Shown piece by piece: positions 43,453 through 52,974 of a stretch of DNA of 56,741 nucleotides. The notes below the pieces were generated by a model. It saw only the letters and a program-made list of their open reading frames with translations, was not told the DNA's origin and made no database searches. Numbering within the stretch: position 1 is the first letter of the stretch; each line of letters starts with the position of its first letter. Origin of the DNA: an uncultured Rothia sp. (GTDB lineage Bacteria > Actinomycetota > Actinomycetes > Actinomycetales > Micrococcaceae). The stretch covers positions 1-56,741 of the forward strand of contig CAMIIO010000015.1 in assembly GCA_946221065.1 (NCBI GenBank). The letters are read 5' to 3'. The position numbers and the translations under genes were made by a program.

Positions 43453-46338
43453 ATGAATAACACATCCTATTGGTCTACCCAATCCCAGGCTCTCTGGGCT
43501 AAAACTGGCTCCGACGACGGCGAGTGGCTCTCTCTACCTCAACATATGATGGATAGCGCCGCCACCGGCGAGTATCTATGGAAGTACTGGGTGAGTCCCG
43601 GTGTGAAAGTGGATATAGAGGCTCAACTGGGGTTTATCCCGGAAGAAGCGCAGGTTTTTGTATCGTGGCTGTGCGGTAGTCACGACGTCGGCAAGGCATC
43701 GGTGATCTTTGCGGCACAGCTTGATGACCAGGAAAAGTATGTGTTCTTGGGAGACCGTATTCGTGGTGTCGGGCTTCCTCTGCGGAAGAACCCTCACCGG
43801 GAGCAGTGGTATCCGCACTCCACCGAGTCCCGATCCGCGTGGGCTGCCTATGCGAAAGAGCGCTTTAGCTTACCCGTTCGCTATGGGAATCAGGTGGGAG
43901 ATATTTTTGGCGCCCATCACGGTTTGCCTGCCAGCACCGCTTTTGCAACTCAGTCTAAAATTTCCCGCCAGGCAGCCGCTAGCCAGCCGTGGGCGCAGGT
44001 GCAGAATGAGTTGTTGGACGCCATTATTGAGTTCACGGATGCTGCGCCAGTTTTGGAGAAACTTTCAGCGGGTTTAGCTGCCCGTAGCGTCCAGCTTTCC
44101 TCCGACGTCAAAATGTTGCTTACCGGCGTGGTAATTATGGCGGACTGGTTTGCCTCTAATGCGGATCTTTTCCCGCTGGGTGTTTATTCCCCGGAGGAGA
44201 ATCCTGAACGGGTTCGCTCAGCTATCGAGTCGTTGAATCTTACTCCACCGTGGGCTCCTCGTGGCTTTGAGGAAGATACACCCTCCTCCGCGTATTCCCA
44301 GAGTTTTCAGTGGCCGCAAGGGGTAATGCCTCGCCCTATGCAGGAAGTGGCGTTTGAGATAGCGCAGAGCCTTGAGGGGCCGGGGCTGATGTGTATTGAG
44401 GCACCGATGGGTAACGGTAAAACGGAGGCTGCTCTTCTTGCTGCTGAGGTTCTTGCCCAGAAGACGGGGCGTAGCGGCATCTTTTTTGGCGCCCCTACGA
44501 TGGCGACGTCGGATTCACTGGTTGCGCGAACTAAGAAGTGGGCAGAGAATGGCGGAAATAATGTTACCTCGATGTATTTAGGGCATTCTAAAAATACGCT
44601 GAATAGTGCGTTTGGGTCTATGCCAAGGTACTCAACGATGCGGGTGGCTCCCGAGAATATACAAGGTAATCGTGGCTCCGCCCAGCATACGGAGGTAGTA
44701 GCTCACCACTGGCTGTGGGGTAGGAAGAAAGGCATCCTTTCTAATGTCGTGGTGGGCACCGTGGATCAACTACTCATGATGGCGCTACAGAGCAAGCACG
44801 CAATGCTTCGTCATTTGGGTTTGGCGAGCAAAGCGATCATTATTGATGAAGCACATGCCTACGATTTTTATACGAGTTCTTATATGGCGAGAACCTTGGA
44901 ATGGTTAGGAGCCTACGGTGCTCCGGTCATCCTGCTCTCCGCTACTTTGCCCCCTGAAACTAAGGGCGAGTTATTGCAGGCGTACTATCGCGGGCTATTT
45001 GGTTCTGCCACTAAGGAGCTGTCCGTCCCCGATTCCGGCGTGGCGTATCCGGTGATTACCACGGTTTCTCGTCGCGGTGTGGAAGTGGTGGAGGTTCCGC
45101 CGAGTGCCACCATCCAGGCCTTCACCACGGAGCTTATCGAAGACGATGAAGGTACCCTACGTTCTCTGCTACAACGCACCGATGAGGATGGCGGTTGCGT
45201 GTTGGTGCTGTGCAATACGGTAGATCGGGCGCAGCAGGCGTATCAGCTTGCGCAAGAGATTGTCGGGGACGACGCCGAACTGCTTCACGCCCGGTTCACG
45301 GCAGTAGAGCGAGTGGAGAAAGAGAAGCAACTCGTTACCGAGCTGGGGCCGGATTCAACCCGAGGGGCGGGACGCCCTCATCGCCGGATTGTGGTGGCGA
45401 CGCAGGTGGTGGAGCAGTCTCTTGACGTGGATTTTGACTGCATGATTACCGACGTCGCCCCGGTGGACTTGCTCTTGCAACGTATGGGCCGTGTTCATCG
45501 GCACGAACGGGGTGCGGGTGAGCGTCCGGCTTGGGCGGCGGAACCGCGCGTGTACGTGCGGGGTATGGATACGCTCGGTAGTGAAGAGAAAGCCCCGGAG
45601 TTTAGCCGTGGTGTTGATACGGTGTACCACCCTTCATTGTTGCTTGCTACCTGCACGGAACTTCAGCTTTTTGCCGGGCAAGAGCCTCTACCCATTACTC
45701 TTCCTACGGATATTCCGGGGTTGGTTCGGTCAGCGTATTCTTCACCGCGCGTTCTGCCAGGGTGGGAAGTGGAGTTTGAGGAAGCACAGCAGGACTTGGA
45801 AAACATTAAACATTGCGCTCGACTTCGTGCAGGAACGTACCAATTCCCTTCTCCTGTTAACAATGTTTATCGGTTCGGTCCTTTTTCGGATCTTTGGGCG
45901 GGTAATCAGCAGGATGTATCGGAGGAGGCGGGGTACGCCCAGGTACGTGATACCGATCCGACGATTGAGGCGGTGCTAGTTAAGGCTGCCGGGGATGGCT
46001 ACTACACTCCTTTGCCGTGGCTGGATGAGGAGCTTGCGCAGAATCCTCTAGCTCGTGGGTCAATGGTGGATCCAGAGGTTGCTCGTCTGCTGGCAACCTG
46101 CACGGTACGCCTGCCGTATCAGTTCTCTAAATTCCCCAGTATTTTTGAGAAGGCTCTGGACGAGCTAGAACAAAATACCGATTCAGCGTGGGCACAGTCC
46201 CTCTTCCTCAAGGGGCAGGTGCAACTCACTCTGGATGAGAATCTGCGGGCTAACTTGGCAGGCTATGACCTTCAATACAGCAAAGATTTGGGGTTGGTTC
46301 TTCTCAACCCCACTTATCAGAGAAAGGAGCAAGCATGA
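43453..46338 (+). CDS. cas3: CRISPR-associated helicase/nuclease Cas3
   Basis: A 961-residue Cas3, the single-strand nuclease and 3'-to-5' helicase recruited by Cascade to degrade invading DNA. The N-terminal HD nuclease domain shows LPQHMMDSAATGEYLWKY with its His, then the HD pair in WLCGSHDVGKAS (about residues 77-78). The superfamily 2 helicase follows: Walker A in APMGNGKTEAALL, the DEAH box in IIIDEAHAYD, LLSATLP as motif III and QRMGRVHRHERG as motif VI. ATG 43453 is chosen with GAGGA upstream; an ATG 15 bp earlier has no site. It is the first gene of the type I-E operon, and its stop overlaps the start of cse1 (ATGA). Confidence 0.95.
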   Translation: MNNTSYWSTQSQALWAKTGSDDGEWLSLPQHMMDSAATGEYLWKYWVSPGVKVDIEAQLGFIPEEAQVFVSWLCGSHDVGKASVIFAAQLDDQEKYVFLGDRIRGVGLPLRKNPHREQWYPHSTESRSAWAAYAKERFSLPVRYGNQVGDIFGAHHGLPASTAFATQSKISRQAAASQPWAQVQNELLDAIIEFTDAAPVLEKLSAGLAARSVQLSSDVKMLLTGVVIMADWFASNADLFPLGVYSPEENPERVRSAIESLNLTPPWAPRGFEEDTPSSAYSQSFQWPQGVMPRPMQEVAFEIAQSLEGPGLMCIEAPMGNGKTEAALLAAEVLAQKTGRSGIFFGAPTMATSDSLVARTKKWAENGGNNVTSMYLGHSKNTLNSAFGSMPRYSTMRVAPENIQGNRGSAQHTEVVAHHWLWGRKKGILSNVVVGTVDQLLMMALQSKHAMLRHLGLASKAIIIDEAHAYDFYTSSYMARTLEWLGAYGAPVILLSATLPPETKGELLQAYYRGLFGSATKELSVPDSGVAYPVITTVSRRGVEVVEVPPSATIQAFTTELIEDDEGTLRSLLQRTDEDGGCVLVLCNTVDRAQQAYQLAQEIVGDDAELLHARFTAVERVEKEKQLVTELGPDSTRGAGRPHRRIVVATQVVEQSLDVDFDCMITDVAPVDLLLQRMGRVHRHERGAGERPAWAAEPRVYVRGMDTLGSEEKAPEFSRGVDTVYHPSLLLATCTELQLFAGQEPLPITLPTDIPGLVRSAYSSPRVLPGWEVEFEEAQQDLENIKHCARLRAGTYQFPSPVNNVYRFGPFSDLWAGNQQDVSEEAGYAQVRDTDPTIEAVLVKAAGDGYYTPLPWLDEELAQNPLARGSMVDPEVARLLATCTVRLPYQFSKFPSIFEKALDELEQNTDSAWAQSLFLKGQVQLTLDENLRANLAGYDLQYSKDLGLVLLNPTYQRKEQA

Positions 46339-48023
46339 CGGCGTCGACAACTCCGCCCACCTTCAGCCTGGTGGATGATCCGTGGATCGCGTGTTTGATG
46401 ATGGACGGTAGCCGGCAGGTGCTTTCGCTCAGCGAAGTATTTTCGAGGCTCACGGAGATTCGTGGGCTGTCGGGGGAGTCTGTTCAGCAGGATTACGTGG
46501 TGTTGCGGGTTTTGCTGGTGATTTTCTGGCGAGCGCAAGCACCCAAGGCGACAGAGGGGGTTTTATCTGATTGGTGGAGCCACCTTTTTGAAAACGTTGG
46601 AGGGGATGGTCTTGTTGTCCCTGTTCGAGATTATCTAGCCCAGTGGAAAGATCGGTTTAATCTTTTTGATAAGGCTCATCCTTTTATGCAGGTGCCCGAT
46701 TTGGCAACGGCTAAGGGTGAGCCTGCCGGTGTTCAGCGTCTTATTCCCGAGGCGGAGCAGGATTATTTTACGTTGCGCTCAGGCGCTGGCCGTGAATGGC
46801 TGAGCTATTCGGAGGCTACACGGTGGCTGATTGCGTTACAGGCGTGGGATTATTCGGGTATTAAACCCGGCGCGCTGGGTGACTCTCGGGTAAAGGGGGG
46901 TAAGGGCTATCCTATTGGTACCGGGTGGGCCGGCAATACTGGCGGAGTAGTTATTCATGGCCAGAACCTAGGTCAGACGTTACTTTTAAACACTTCACTC
47001 ACCGCTGTTTTTGGTGACGCAAACGGAGTGAAGGAGGATCTCCCGGCGTGGGAACGGGACCCGCAGAGTGCGTCCGGGCGTGCGGTAGAAATTCCTGAGG
47101 GCCCCTGCGATATTTTGACCTGGCAGAGCCGTTGCGTGCGTCTCTTCACCGATGGTGAGAAGGTCACCGGGGTGTTAGTGACTAACGGCAATAAAATCGA
47201 CATTCGTGAACACGGGTTTAAGGACCCGATGACGGCGTACAGGTATAGCAAGGCGCAGACGAAGAGTAACGGTCCTAACATTTTCTTTGCTAAGTCTCAT
47301 TCCGAGGAGCGGACGCTCTGGCGCGGTGTTTCAGCCATACTCATCCAAAGTGAAACTAAGGATTCTTCAGAGGGAAAGGAAGATCGCGCACCGGAAACTA
47401 TCCAATTCCTCTCGACCCTACGAAATGATGAAATCCTTGAGGGCGACGTCGTTGTTGTAGAGCTTGTGGGGTTCGTTTACGGTCCGCAGTCTTCGATTAT
47501 CACGGATTCGATTCACGAGGTAGTTCCGCTACGCTTTCACACACTCTTGAGTACTGAATCCGAACAGCGCGGAGAGATCGTTCTTGCCGCTCAAAAGGCA
47601 GTATCTGCTGCAATTCATCTGGGACAGTTTGCCGGGTTCCTTAAGGAAGCTGTTGGTGGAACCTACGAGTTTGTGCCGGCAGCTACCGAGCGAGTACTTA
47701 ATCTTCTGGAGACAGAATTTAAAGACTGGCTCCTTACCCTTGAACCCAAGGAGACGTACGCTCAGGACTTAGATAGCCAAAGTGAAAATAGCCCCCTTGA
47801 CCGCTGGTTTGCCACGATCAGAGCGCATATTACTGCCGAGGCAGAGATTCTCGCTCGTGGCGCTGGAACTAAGGCACTCCTTGGGCGCGTTGAATCCTCT
47901 GACGACGGCGGAAACCGAAGCTCACGCATACTATCCACGGCAACCGCTCTGCAACATCTCAACAACCTCTTAAACAAGACCCTAAAAACTTCAACAGAAA
48001 AAACCCAGGAGAGTCACCGATGA
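46335..48023 (+). CDS. casA: Cascade large subunit Cse1 (CasA)
   Basis: A 562-residue Cse1, the subunit of type I-E Cascade that reads the PAM and recruits Cas3. It begins FSLVDDPWIACLMMDGSRQVLSL, as in this family, and contains HPFMQVPDLATAKGEPAG and the N-terminal region's WAGNTGGVVIHGQNL loop, whose Gly-rich parts fit PAM contact. The C-terminal helical bundle lies in the last ~150 residues. Its first codon overlaps the cas3 stop and its last overlaps cse2, so the three are translationally coupled. Family certain; length normal. Confidence 0.92.
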   Translation: MTASTTPPTFSLVDDPWIACLMMDGSRQVLSLSEVFSRLTEIRGLSGESVQQDYVVLRVLLVIFWRAQAPKATEGVLSDWWSHLFENVGGDGLVVPVRDYLAQWKDRFNLFDKAHPFMQVPDLATAKGEPAGVQRLIPEAEQDYFTLRSGAGREWLSYSEATRWLIALQAWDYSGIKPGALGDSRVKGGKGYPIGTGWAGNTGGVVIHGQNLGQTLLLNTSLTAVFGDANGVKEDLPAWERDPQSASGRAVEIPEGPCDILTWQSRCVRLFTDGEKVTGVLVTNGNKIDIREHGFKDPMTAYRYSKAQTKSNGPNIFFAKSHSEERTLWRGVSAILIQSETKDSSEGKEDRAPETIQFLSTLRNDEILEGDVVVVELVGFVYGPQSSIITDSIHEVVPLRFHTLLSTESEQRGEIVLAAQKAVSAAIHLGQFAGFLKEAVGGTYEFVPAATERVLNLLETEFKDWLLTLEPKETYAQDLDSQSENSPLDRWFATIRAHITAEAEILARGAGTKALLGRVESSDDGGNRSSRILSTATALQHLNNLLNKTLKTSTEKTQESHR

Positions 48024-48655
48024 CAGAACAACCGCCCTCGCCCCAAGGCTCCAAACAGCCCGAATTTTATTCGGTTATTGCGGAGGCAGTCCACAAGCTA
48101 CAAAGCGGGGTAGCAGGAGCACAGGATTCCTCGGTTACACGAGCCAACCTTGCTCGTCTTCGTGCCGCGGCAGGTCGCACATCCGAACAGGACCCACTTG
48201 CCTGGTCCATTGTTTTGGAGCACATCCTGCCCGACTTCCGCTGGGCGGGGAAAGGGGATTCACCTAGTCAGGCAGAATCTGCCGCGTACACCGCGCTCAC
48301 GCTCTATGCGCTACACCAGCGCTCGCTGAACAAACCCATGCACGTAGCGAACAACTCCTTAGGCTATGCGGTAGCGCAGGTGGCTAAGGAAACTGAGAGC
48401 AAATCAGTTAAGGGCCGTCTTGACGCGTTGGTGACTGCCTCTACTCAGCGGGCAATTAACTACCACCTGCGTTCACTCATTAGCTTGTTGAACGCGCATG
48501 AAGTACCCCTGGATTATGGGCGGCTTGCTCAAGATCTGTGGTCACTCCAACAGCCTCAACGTCGGGACGGCGTCATTCTGCGCTGGAGCAGAGACTTCGC
48601 CAACGGCATGTGGGTAAAAAACTCGTCTTCTATACCTTCTACAACCAACTCATAG
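48020..48655 (+). CDS. casB: Cascade small subunit Cse2 (CasB)
   Basis: A 211-residue Cse2, which forms a dimer along the belly of type I-E Cascade and steadies the displaced strand. The sequence is mostly helical: ARLRAAAGRTSEQDPLAWSIVLEHILP, AYTALTLYALHQRS and RAINYHLRSLISLLNAHEVPLDYGRLAQDLW. The closing RDGVILRWSRDFANGMW is typical. Start overlaps the cse1 stop. Slightly longer than average through a polar start. Confidence 0.9.
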   Translation: MTEQPPSPQGSKQPEFYSVIAEAVHKLQSGVAGAQDSSVTRANLARLRAAAGRTSEQDPLAWSIVLEHILPDFRWAGKGDSPSQAESAAYTALTLYALHQRSLNKPMHVANNSLGYAVAQVAKETESKSVKGRLDALVTASTQRAINYHLRSLISLLNAHEVPLDYGRLAQDLWSLQQPQRRDGVILRWSRDFANGMWVKNSSSIPSTTNS

Positions 48656-48680
48656 AAAACTTTTTTGAAAGGAAATAACC

Positions 48681-49805
48681 ATGTCTTACTTCATCGATAT
48701 TCACGCCCTGCAAACACTTCCCCCCAGCAACATCAACCGGGACGATACCGGCTCGCCCAAGCAGGCAACCTTTGGTGGTGTACCGCGCCAGCGCGTCTCT
48801 TCCCAAGCGTGGAAGAGCGCCGTCCGCAATGACCTACAGACCCGGCTACACCCCGAAGAAATGGGCGTTCGTACCAAGCGCGTGGTACAGAAAATTGCTG
48901 ACCGAGTGCTAGATACCGATAGCTCTTGGGAGCGTGCCGCCGCAGAATCTGCCGCTAAAGAGCTTCTTAAGACCGGCGGTATTAAGGCTGAAACGCCTAA
49001 GAAAAAGAAGGGCGAAGAAGCGTCTGCCGTAGCAGAGGTAGGCTACCTCCTCTTCCTCAGCAACCGTCAGCTCACCCGCGCCGCCGAAGCAATCATTAGC
49101 GGAGAAAAGCTCGCCAAAAAGGACGTTCAAAAAATTCTGGACCAGGAGCACTCCGTAGACATCGCGCTCTTTGGGCGTATGGTGGCAGACGACGCCGCAT
49201 ACAACGTGGATGCTTCCGTACAGGTAGCGCACGCCTTGGGCGTCTCTGAAGCGGAACCCGAATTTGACTTCTACACCGCCGTCGACGACGTGGTGAAAGC
49301 CGCCGAAGAAACCGGCGCGGGCATGATGGGCACCGTGGAAATGACTTCCTCTACCTTGTACCGTTACGCTACCGTGAACCTGGACGGCTTGGCTGAGAAT
49401 CTTGCCGACGGTGAGGCAGCCCAGAAAGCCGCCGTGGAATTTGTGGAATCCTTTATCACCTCCATGCCCACCGGCAAACAGAACACCTTTGCCAACCGCA
49501 CCTTGCCCGAGGCCGTGGTGGTAAGCATCCGCAAGGATCGCCCGGTGAGCCTGGTCAATGCTTTTGAAACCCCGGTATCGCAGGAAACCGTGAGCGGACG
49601 TCGCGTACAAGCTGCCCGTCAACTCGCACAAGAAGCAACAGCGCTTGACGCCATGTACGACACCCGTCCCGAAGCGGCGTGGGTTATGGCGCTTCCCGCT
49701 CTAGGCACCGAGCTCTCCGAACTTGGCGAATCGGTGAACCGCACACAACTTCTCGAAGCGCTCCGGCAGAAGCTGGAGACGCTCTCCGGCGCAGGTGAGC
49801 AGTAG
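48681..49805 (+). CDS. cas7: Cascade backbone subunit Cas7e (CasC/Cse4)
   Basis: A 374-residue Cas7 of type I-E, six copies of which coat the crRNA spacer. The start YFIDIHALQTLPPSNINRDD and GSPKQATFGGVPRQRVSSQAWK are diagnostic. The body carries the AVVVSIRKDRPVSLVNAFE strand and a thumb-like middle region, KETPKKKKGEEAS..., that is basic and probably flexible. AAAGGAAATAACC precedes the ATG. It is separated from cse2 by 25 bp; its stop overlaps the GTG start of cas5. Confidence 0.95.
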   Translation: MSYFIDIHALQTLPPSNINRDDTGSPKQATFGGVPRQRVSSQAWKSAVRNDLQTRLHPEEMGVRTKRVVQKIADRVLDTDSSWERAAAESAAKELLKTGGIKAETPKKKKGEEASAVAEVGYLLFLSNRQLTRAAEAIISGEKLAKKDVQKILDQEHSVDIALFGRMVADDAAYNVDASVQVAHALGVSEAEPEFDFYTAVDDVVKAAEETGAGMMGTVEMTSSTLYRYATVNLDGLAENLADGEAAQKAAVEFVESFITSMPTGKQNTFANRTLPEAVVVSIRKDRPVSLVNAFETPVSQETVSGRRVQAARQLAQEATALDAMYDTRPEAAWVMALPALGTELSELGESVNRTQLLEALRQKLETLSGAGEQ

Positions 49806-50515
49806 TGAAAACACTCCTCCTAAAGCTGAAGGGGCCGCTCCAATCCTGGGGCGTGGCAAGCAGGTATAGAACCCGCGCCACCCATACCGAACCCACCAAA
49901 TCCGGAATTATTGGTCTACTTGCCGCCGCGCAAGGACGTGAGCGCACCGCCGACATCTCCGATTTGGCAGAACTGGAATTTGGGGTGCGAGTCGATCAAC
50001 CGGGAACCCTAGAACGCGACTTCCAGACTGCCCTTGAACCCAAGGCGAAAAATCCCAATCTCTCATACCGGTATTATCTGGCAGACGCCGTCTTCTTGGC
50101 GGCAGTCGCAGGCCCGGACGACGTCATTGATGGACTGGCTACGGCAGTAAAGACTCCCGTGTACCCGCTATATTTGGGGCGACGGTCCTGCCCCGCTAAC
50201 GCGGACCTTTTCCTGGGAGTACACGAGGGCGGCGTGGAAGAAACCTTGCGTGCCCAACCATGGCACGCGGCTGCTTGGCACAAGGCAACACGAACAGACC
50301 CCGCGTTCCTGCCACTATTCCGCGACGCAAGGGAAAACGAGAAGGGAAACTCGCTACGAGACACCCCAACAAGTTTTGCGCAAGAGAACAGAATGTACTA
50401 CTGGCGAGTAGTTCACGAGGCAGCTCCCGTTAAAGTAGAAAATTCTGCGAATAAGAATCTAGCGGCGGACAAGCATCCAGTGGACCCATATTTTGAAACG
50501 GTGAATCATCCATGA
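49805..50515 (+). CDS. cas5: Cascade subunit Cas5e (CasD)
   Basis: A 236-residue Cas5 of type I-E, which caps the 5' handle of the crRNA. The N-terminus KTLLLKLKGPLQSWGVASRY and THTEPTKSGIIGLLAAAQGRER form the RAMP signature region; YRYYLADAVFLAAVAG and LYLGRRSCPANADLFLG follow. The GTG start overlaps the cas7 stop by one base and the stop overlaps the start of cas6 (ATGA). The assignment is firm. Confidence 0.93.
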   Translation: MKTLLLKLKGPLQSWGVASRYRTRATHTEPTKSGIIGLLAAAQGRERTADISDLAELEFGVRVDQPGTLERDFQTALEPKAKNPNLSYRYYLADAVFLAAVAGPDDVIDGLATAVKTPVYPLYLGRRSCPANADLFLGVHEGGVEETLRAQPWHAAAWHKATRTDPAFLPLFRDARENEKGNSLRDTPTSFAQENRMYYWRVVHEAAPVKVENSANKNLAADKHPVDPYFETVNHP

Positions 50516-51186
50516 GTTGGTTTAGCTCTGTGGCTATTAACCCACAAAAACGCGCCGGACGAACCCTCCTGGGAAACCGGCAAGAAATGCATAAGGCAGT
50601 AATGCAGGCATTTCCTCCCGGTTCCGTGGAGCAGGGGGAGGGGCGTGTACTGTGGCGCCTAGACAGCGACCAGCATGTTCATACCCTCTATGTGGTGAGC
50701 CCTATCCAGCCTGACTTCACGCACATCGTGGAAAATGCCGGTTGGGTATCTCAAACCTGGAACTCGGTATCCTATGACGGTTTCCTGGACTCTCTTGCGC
50801 AGGGGCAGCACTGGGGTTTCCGGCTTCAAGCTAACCCCGTCAAACGTCAATTTGTTGCAGGTGGTAGGGGCAAAGTTCTGCCACATGTAACGCCGGAACA
50901 ACAAGTGCAGTGGCTAGCTGACCGGGCAGAAAACCTGGGATTTGCACTATCTCCAGCAGATGATGGAACTCTCGCTGTTGCAACTACCAAACGTGAGGAC
51001 CTCCGCTTCAACCGCAGAGATAAGAACCTTGCCGGCCGTAGCAAACAGGTAACCATCCGCAATGTGCAGTTCGACGGCAACCTGCAAGTAACAGATGTTT
51101 CTGCCCTGCGTGCAACACTCCTCACCGGGATTGGAAAAGGTAAGGCCTACGGTTGCGGACTCCTTACGCTAAGGAAACTGAGCTAA
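50512..51186 (+). CDS. cas6: CRISPR RNA endonuclease Cas6e (CasE)
   Basis: A 224-residue Cas6e that cuts the pre-crRNA at each repeat hairpin. MSWFSSVAINPQKRAG leads into NRQEMHKAVMQAFP, which holds the conserved His (about residue 27) of the active site. The C-terminal Gly-rich loop, TGIGKGKAYGCGLLTL, is the RNA-binding RAMP motif. Its stop TAA overlaps the cas1 start (TAATG). The repeats' GCGCATGCGG core, with flanking CCCC/GGGG, is a suitable substrate. Confidence 0.93.
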   Translation: MSWFSSVAINPQKRAGRTLLGNRQEMHKAVMQAFPPGSVEQGEGRVLWRLDSDQHVHTLYVVSPIQPDFTHIVENAGWVSQTWNSVSYDGFLDSLAQGQHWGFRLQANPVKRQFVAGGRGKVLPHVTPEQQVQWLADRAENLGFALSPADDGTLAVATTKREDLRFNRRDKNLAGRSKQVTIRNVQFDGNLQVTDVSALRATLLTGIGKGKAYGCGLLTLRKLS

Positions 51187-52127
51187 TGGGACTCGCCGGA
51201 ACCCCACCGCCCACCCGCACCGAACTGGCGCGGGTGGGCGACCGCCTCTCCTTCGTCTACCTAGAACGTTGCGTCGTTAACCGGGATGCCAACGCCGTAA
51301 CGGCTGCCACTGACCGCGGGACGGTCCACATTCCCTCTGCGACGCTCGGATGCCTGCTCCTGGGACCGGGAACCCGAATCACCAACGCCGCTATGGCACT
51401 GCTCGGTGACTGCGGGGCATCCGTGGTGTGGTGCGGTGAAAATGGGGTGCGATTCTATGCCCACGGCAGTTCTCTTGCCCGCAGTTCGCGGCTTCTTCAA
51501 GCGCAAGCAACCCTGGTGTCCAACAACAGGTCACGGCTAGAGATTGCTCGAAAGATGTACGCCTACCGCTTCCCAGGTGAAGATGTTTCTGCACTCACCA
51601 TGCAGCAGCTCCGTGGACGCGAGGGCGCCAGAGTACGAAGAATCTACCGTGAACACTCCGCACGAACCGGCGTCACCTGGTCAAAACGCGAATACCTCCC
51701 CGGAGAATTTGACCAGAGCGACGCCGTGAACCAGGCTTTGACCGCAGCTAATGCCGCGCTTTACGGCGTCGTACATTCAGTAATCGTTGCGCTGGGTTGC
51801 ACTCCCGGACTTGGGTTTGTTCACACCGGGCACGATAGGTCGTTCGTTTTTGATATAGCGGACCTTTATAAAGCTGAAATCACTATCCCTGCCGCATTCG
51901 ACGTCGTCGCTAGCGGGAGTGAATCTCTTGCCTCAGATGTGCGCCGGCATGTGCGCGACGCCGTAGTGAAGCATCGTTTACTGGAACGGTGCGCTCGCGA
52001 TATTACCCAGCTTCTTGCGCCTGACCTTGCCACTGAATGGGAGCAGATTGATGAGCTTTCTCTCTGGGCGGGACCGGGGAAGGGTGAGATTGAAGCCGGC
52101 TTGAATTATGAGGGGGAGTTCCTGTGA
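51186..52127 (+). CDS. cas1: CRISPR integrase Cas1
   Basis: A 313-residue Cas1 of type I-E. It integrates new spacers together with Cas2. The three catalytic metal ligands fall where expected: Glu146 in RGREGARVR, His213 in FVHTGHDRSF and Asp226 in VFDIADLYKA, in line with Glu141, His208 and Asp221 of Escherichia coli. Upstream, VVWCGENGVRFYAHG is the usual N-domain end. ATG 51186 is used because it is coupled to the cas6 stop. The gene looks functional, so the array should be able to grow, which makes its short length notable. Confidence 0.95.
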   Translation: MGLAGTPPPTRTELARVGDRLSFVYLERCVVNRDANAVTAATDRGTVHIPSATLGCLLLGPGTRITNAAMALLGDCGASVVWCGENGVRFYAHGSSLARSSRLLQAQATLVSNNRSRLEIARKMYAYRFPGEDVSALTMQQLRGREGARVRRIYREHSARTGVTWSKREYLPGEFDQSDAVNQALTAANAALYGVVHSVIVALGCTPGLGFVHTGHDRSFVFDIADLYKAEITIPAAFDVVASGSESLASDVRRHVRDAVVKHRLLERCARDITQLLAPDLATEWEQIDELSLWAGPGKGEIEAGLNYEGEFL

Positions 52128-52483
52128 TTGTGGTGGTTCTTTCCGCGTGTCCGGCAGGGTTGCGTGGTGATTTGACTCGGTGGTTGTTGGAGATTAGTCC
52201 GGGAACTTTTGTTGGGAATGTTTCGGCTAAAGTGCGGGATGCTCTGTGGGATCGTATTAAAGCAAATAGTGGTACTGGTCGGGCGCTCATGGTGTATAAC
52301 TCGGATACTGAGCAACGCATGAAGTTTAGGGTGAACCGGCATGAGTGGGAGCCTACCGATTTTGAGGGGCTCACTTTGATGATGCGCCCCAATGCTTCTA
52401 AAGGCGGGCAACGACGTACCGGGTGGAGTCAGGCGAGAAATCAGGTGCGTGGACGGCGACCGTCGTGGCGAGACAGTATGTAA
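52124..52483 (+). CDS. cas2: CRISPR adaptation protein Cas2e
   Basis: A 119-residue Cas2 of type I-E. The start MIVVVLSACPAGLRGDLTRWLLE and ISPGTFVGNVSAKVRDALW follow the family; the C-terminal extension after EWEPTDFEGLTLMMRP is basic. The GTG start overlaps the cas1 stop (GTGA). It bridges the two Cas1 dimers. Next follows the array leader. Confidence 0.93.
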   Translation: MIVVVLSACPAGLRGDLTRWLLEISPGTFVGNVSAKVRDALWDRIKANSGTGRALMVYNSDTEQRMKFRVNRHEWEPTDFEGLTLMMRPNASKGGQRRTGWSQARNQVRGRRPSWRDSM

Positions 52484-52641
52484 GAGGTGTGTGCTGTGTT
52501 TTTGGTTTGCCTGTTATGAAGTGACTGGCAGATAAATTAGGTGCGCATTGTTCTTTGAAATAATCCGATAAAATAGGGTTACTCACCACTGAAACTAAAG
52601 GAAAAACTTCTTGTAACGGACGTTTTCCCTAGTCAATAAGT
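52484..52641 (+). promoter_or_regulatory. CRISPR leader
   Basis: A ~158-bp AT-rich, gene-free stretch between cas2 and the first repeat, containing TAAATTAGG, AATAATCCGATAAAATAGGG and a run of GGAAAAACTTC. By position it is the leader that carries the array promoter and the integration site. Confidence 0.75.
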
Positions 52642-52967
52642 GTGTTCCCCGCGCATGCGGGGATGAGCCCTGGAATCAGCGTACAATCCACCATCAGCCA
52701 GGGTGTTCCCCGCGCATGCGGGGATGAGCCCCGCTACGTAGTCGCAGTATGGGCAGTCGCTGGGTGTTCCCCGCGCATGCGGGGATGAGCCCAACTGCTG
52801 AGCAGAATCCGCAGCCTCACCACTGTGTTCCCCGCGCATGCGGGGATGAGCCGCTTCTAGACGCCTATCTGCATACCCCCAACCCGTGTTCCCCGCGCAT
52901 GCGGGGATGAGCCTTGTAGGTGGTTGGGAATAGGTGTATCCAAAACGTGTTCCCCGCGCATGCGGGG
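52642..52967 (+). CRISPR. Type I-E CRISPR array, five spacers
   Basis: Five intact 28-nt repeats begin GTGTTCCCCGCGCATGCGGG and end GATGAGCC at 52642, 52703, 52764, 52825 and 52886. A sixth at 52947 keeps the first 21 bases but loses the GATGAGCC end, so it is the degenerate, leader-distal repeat. All five spacers are 33 nt if a 28-nt repeat is used; the first base (C, C, C, G, T) is the PAM-derived position, leaving 32-nt spacers as in other type I-E systems. The cas operon on the same strand directly upstream is complete. Confidence 0.95.
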
Positions 52968-52974
52968 TGGGCGG

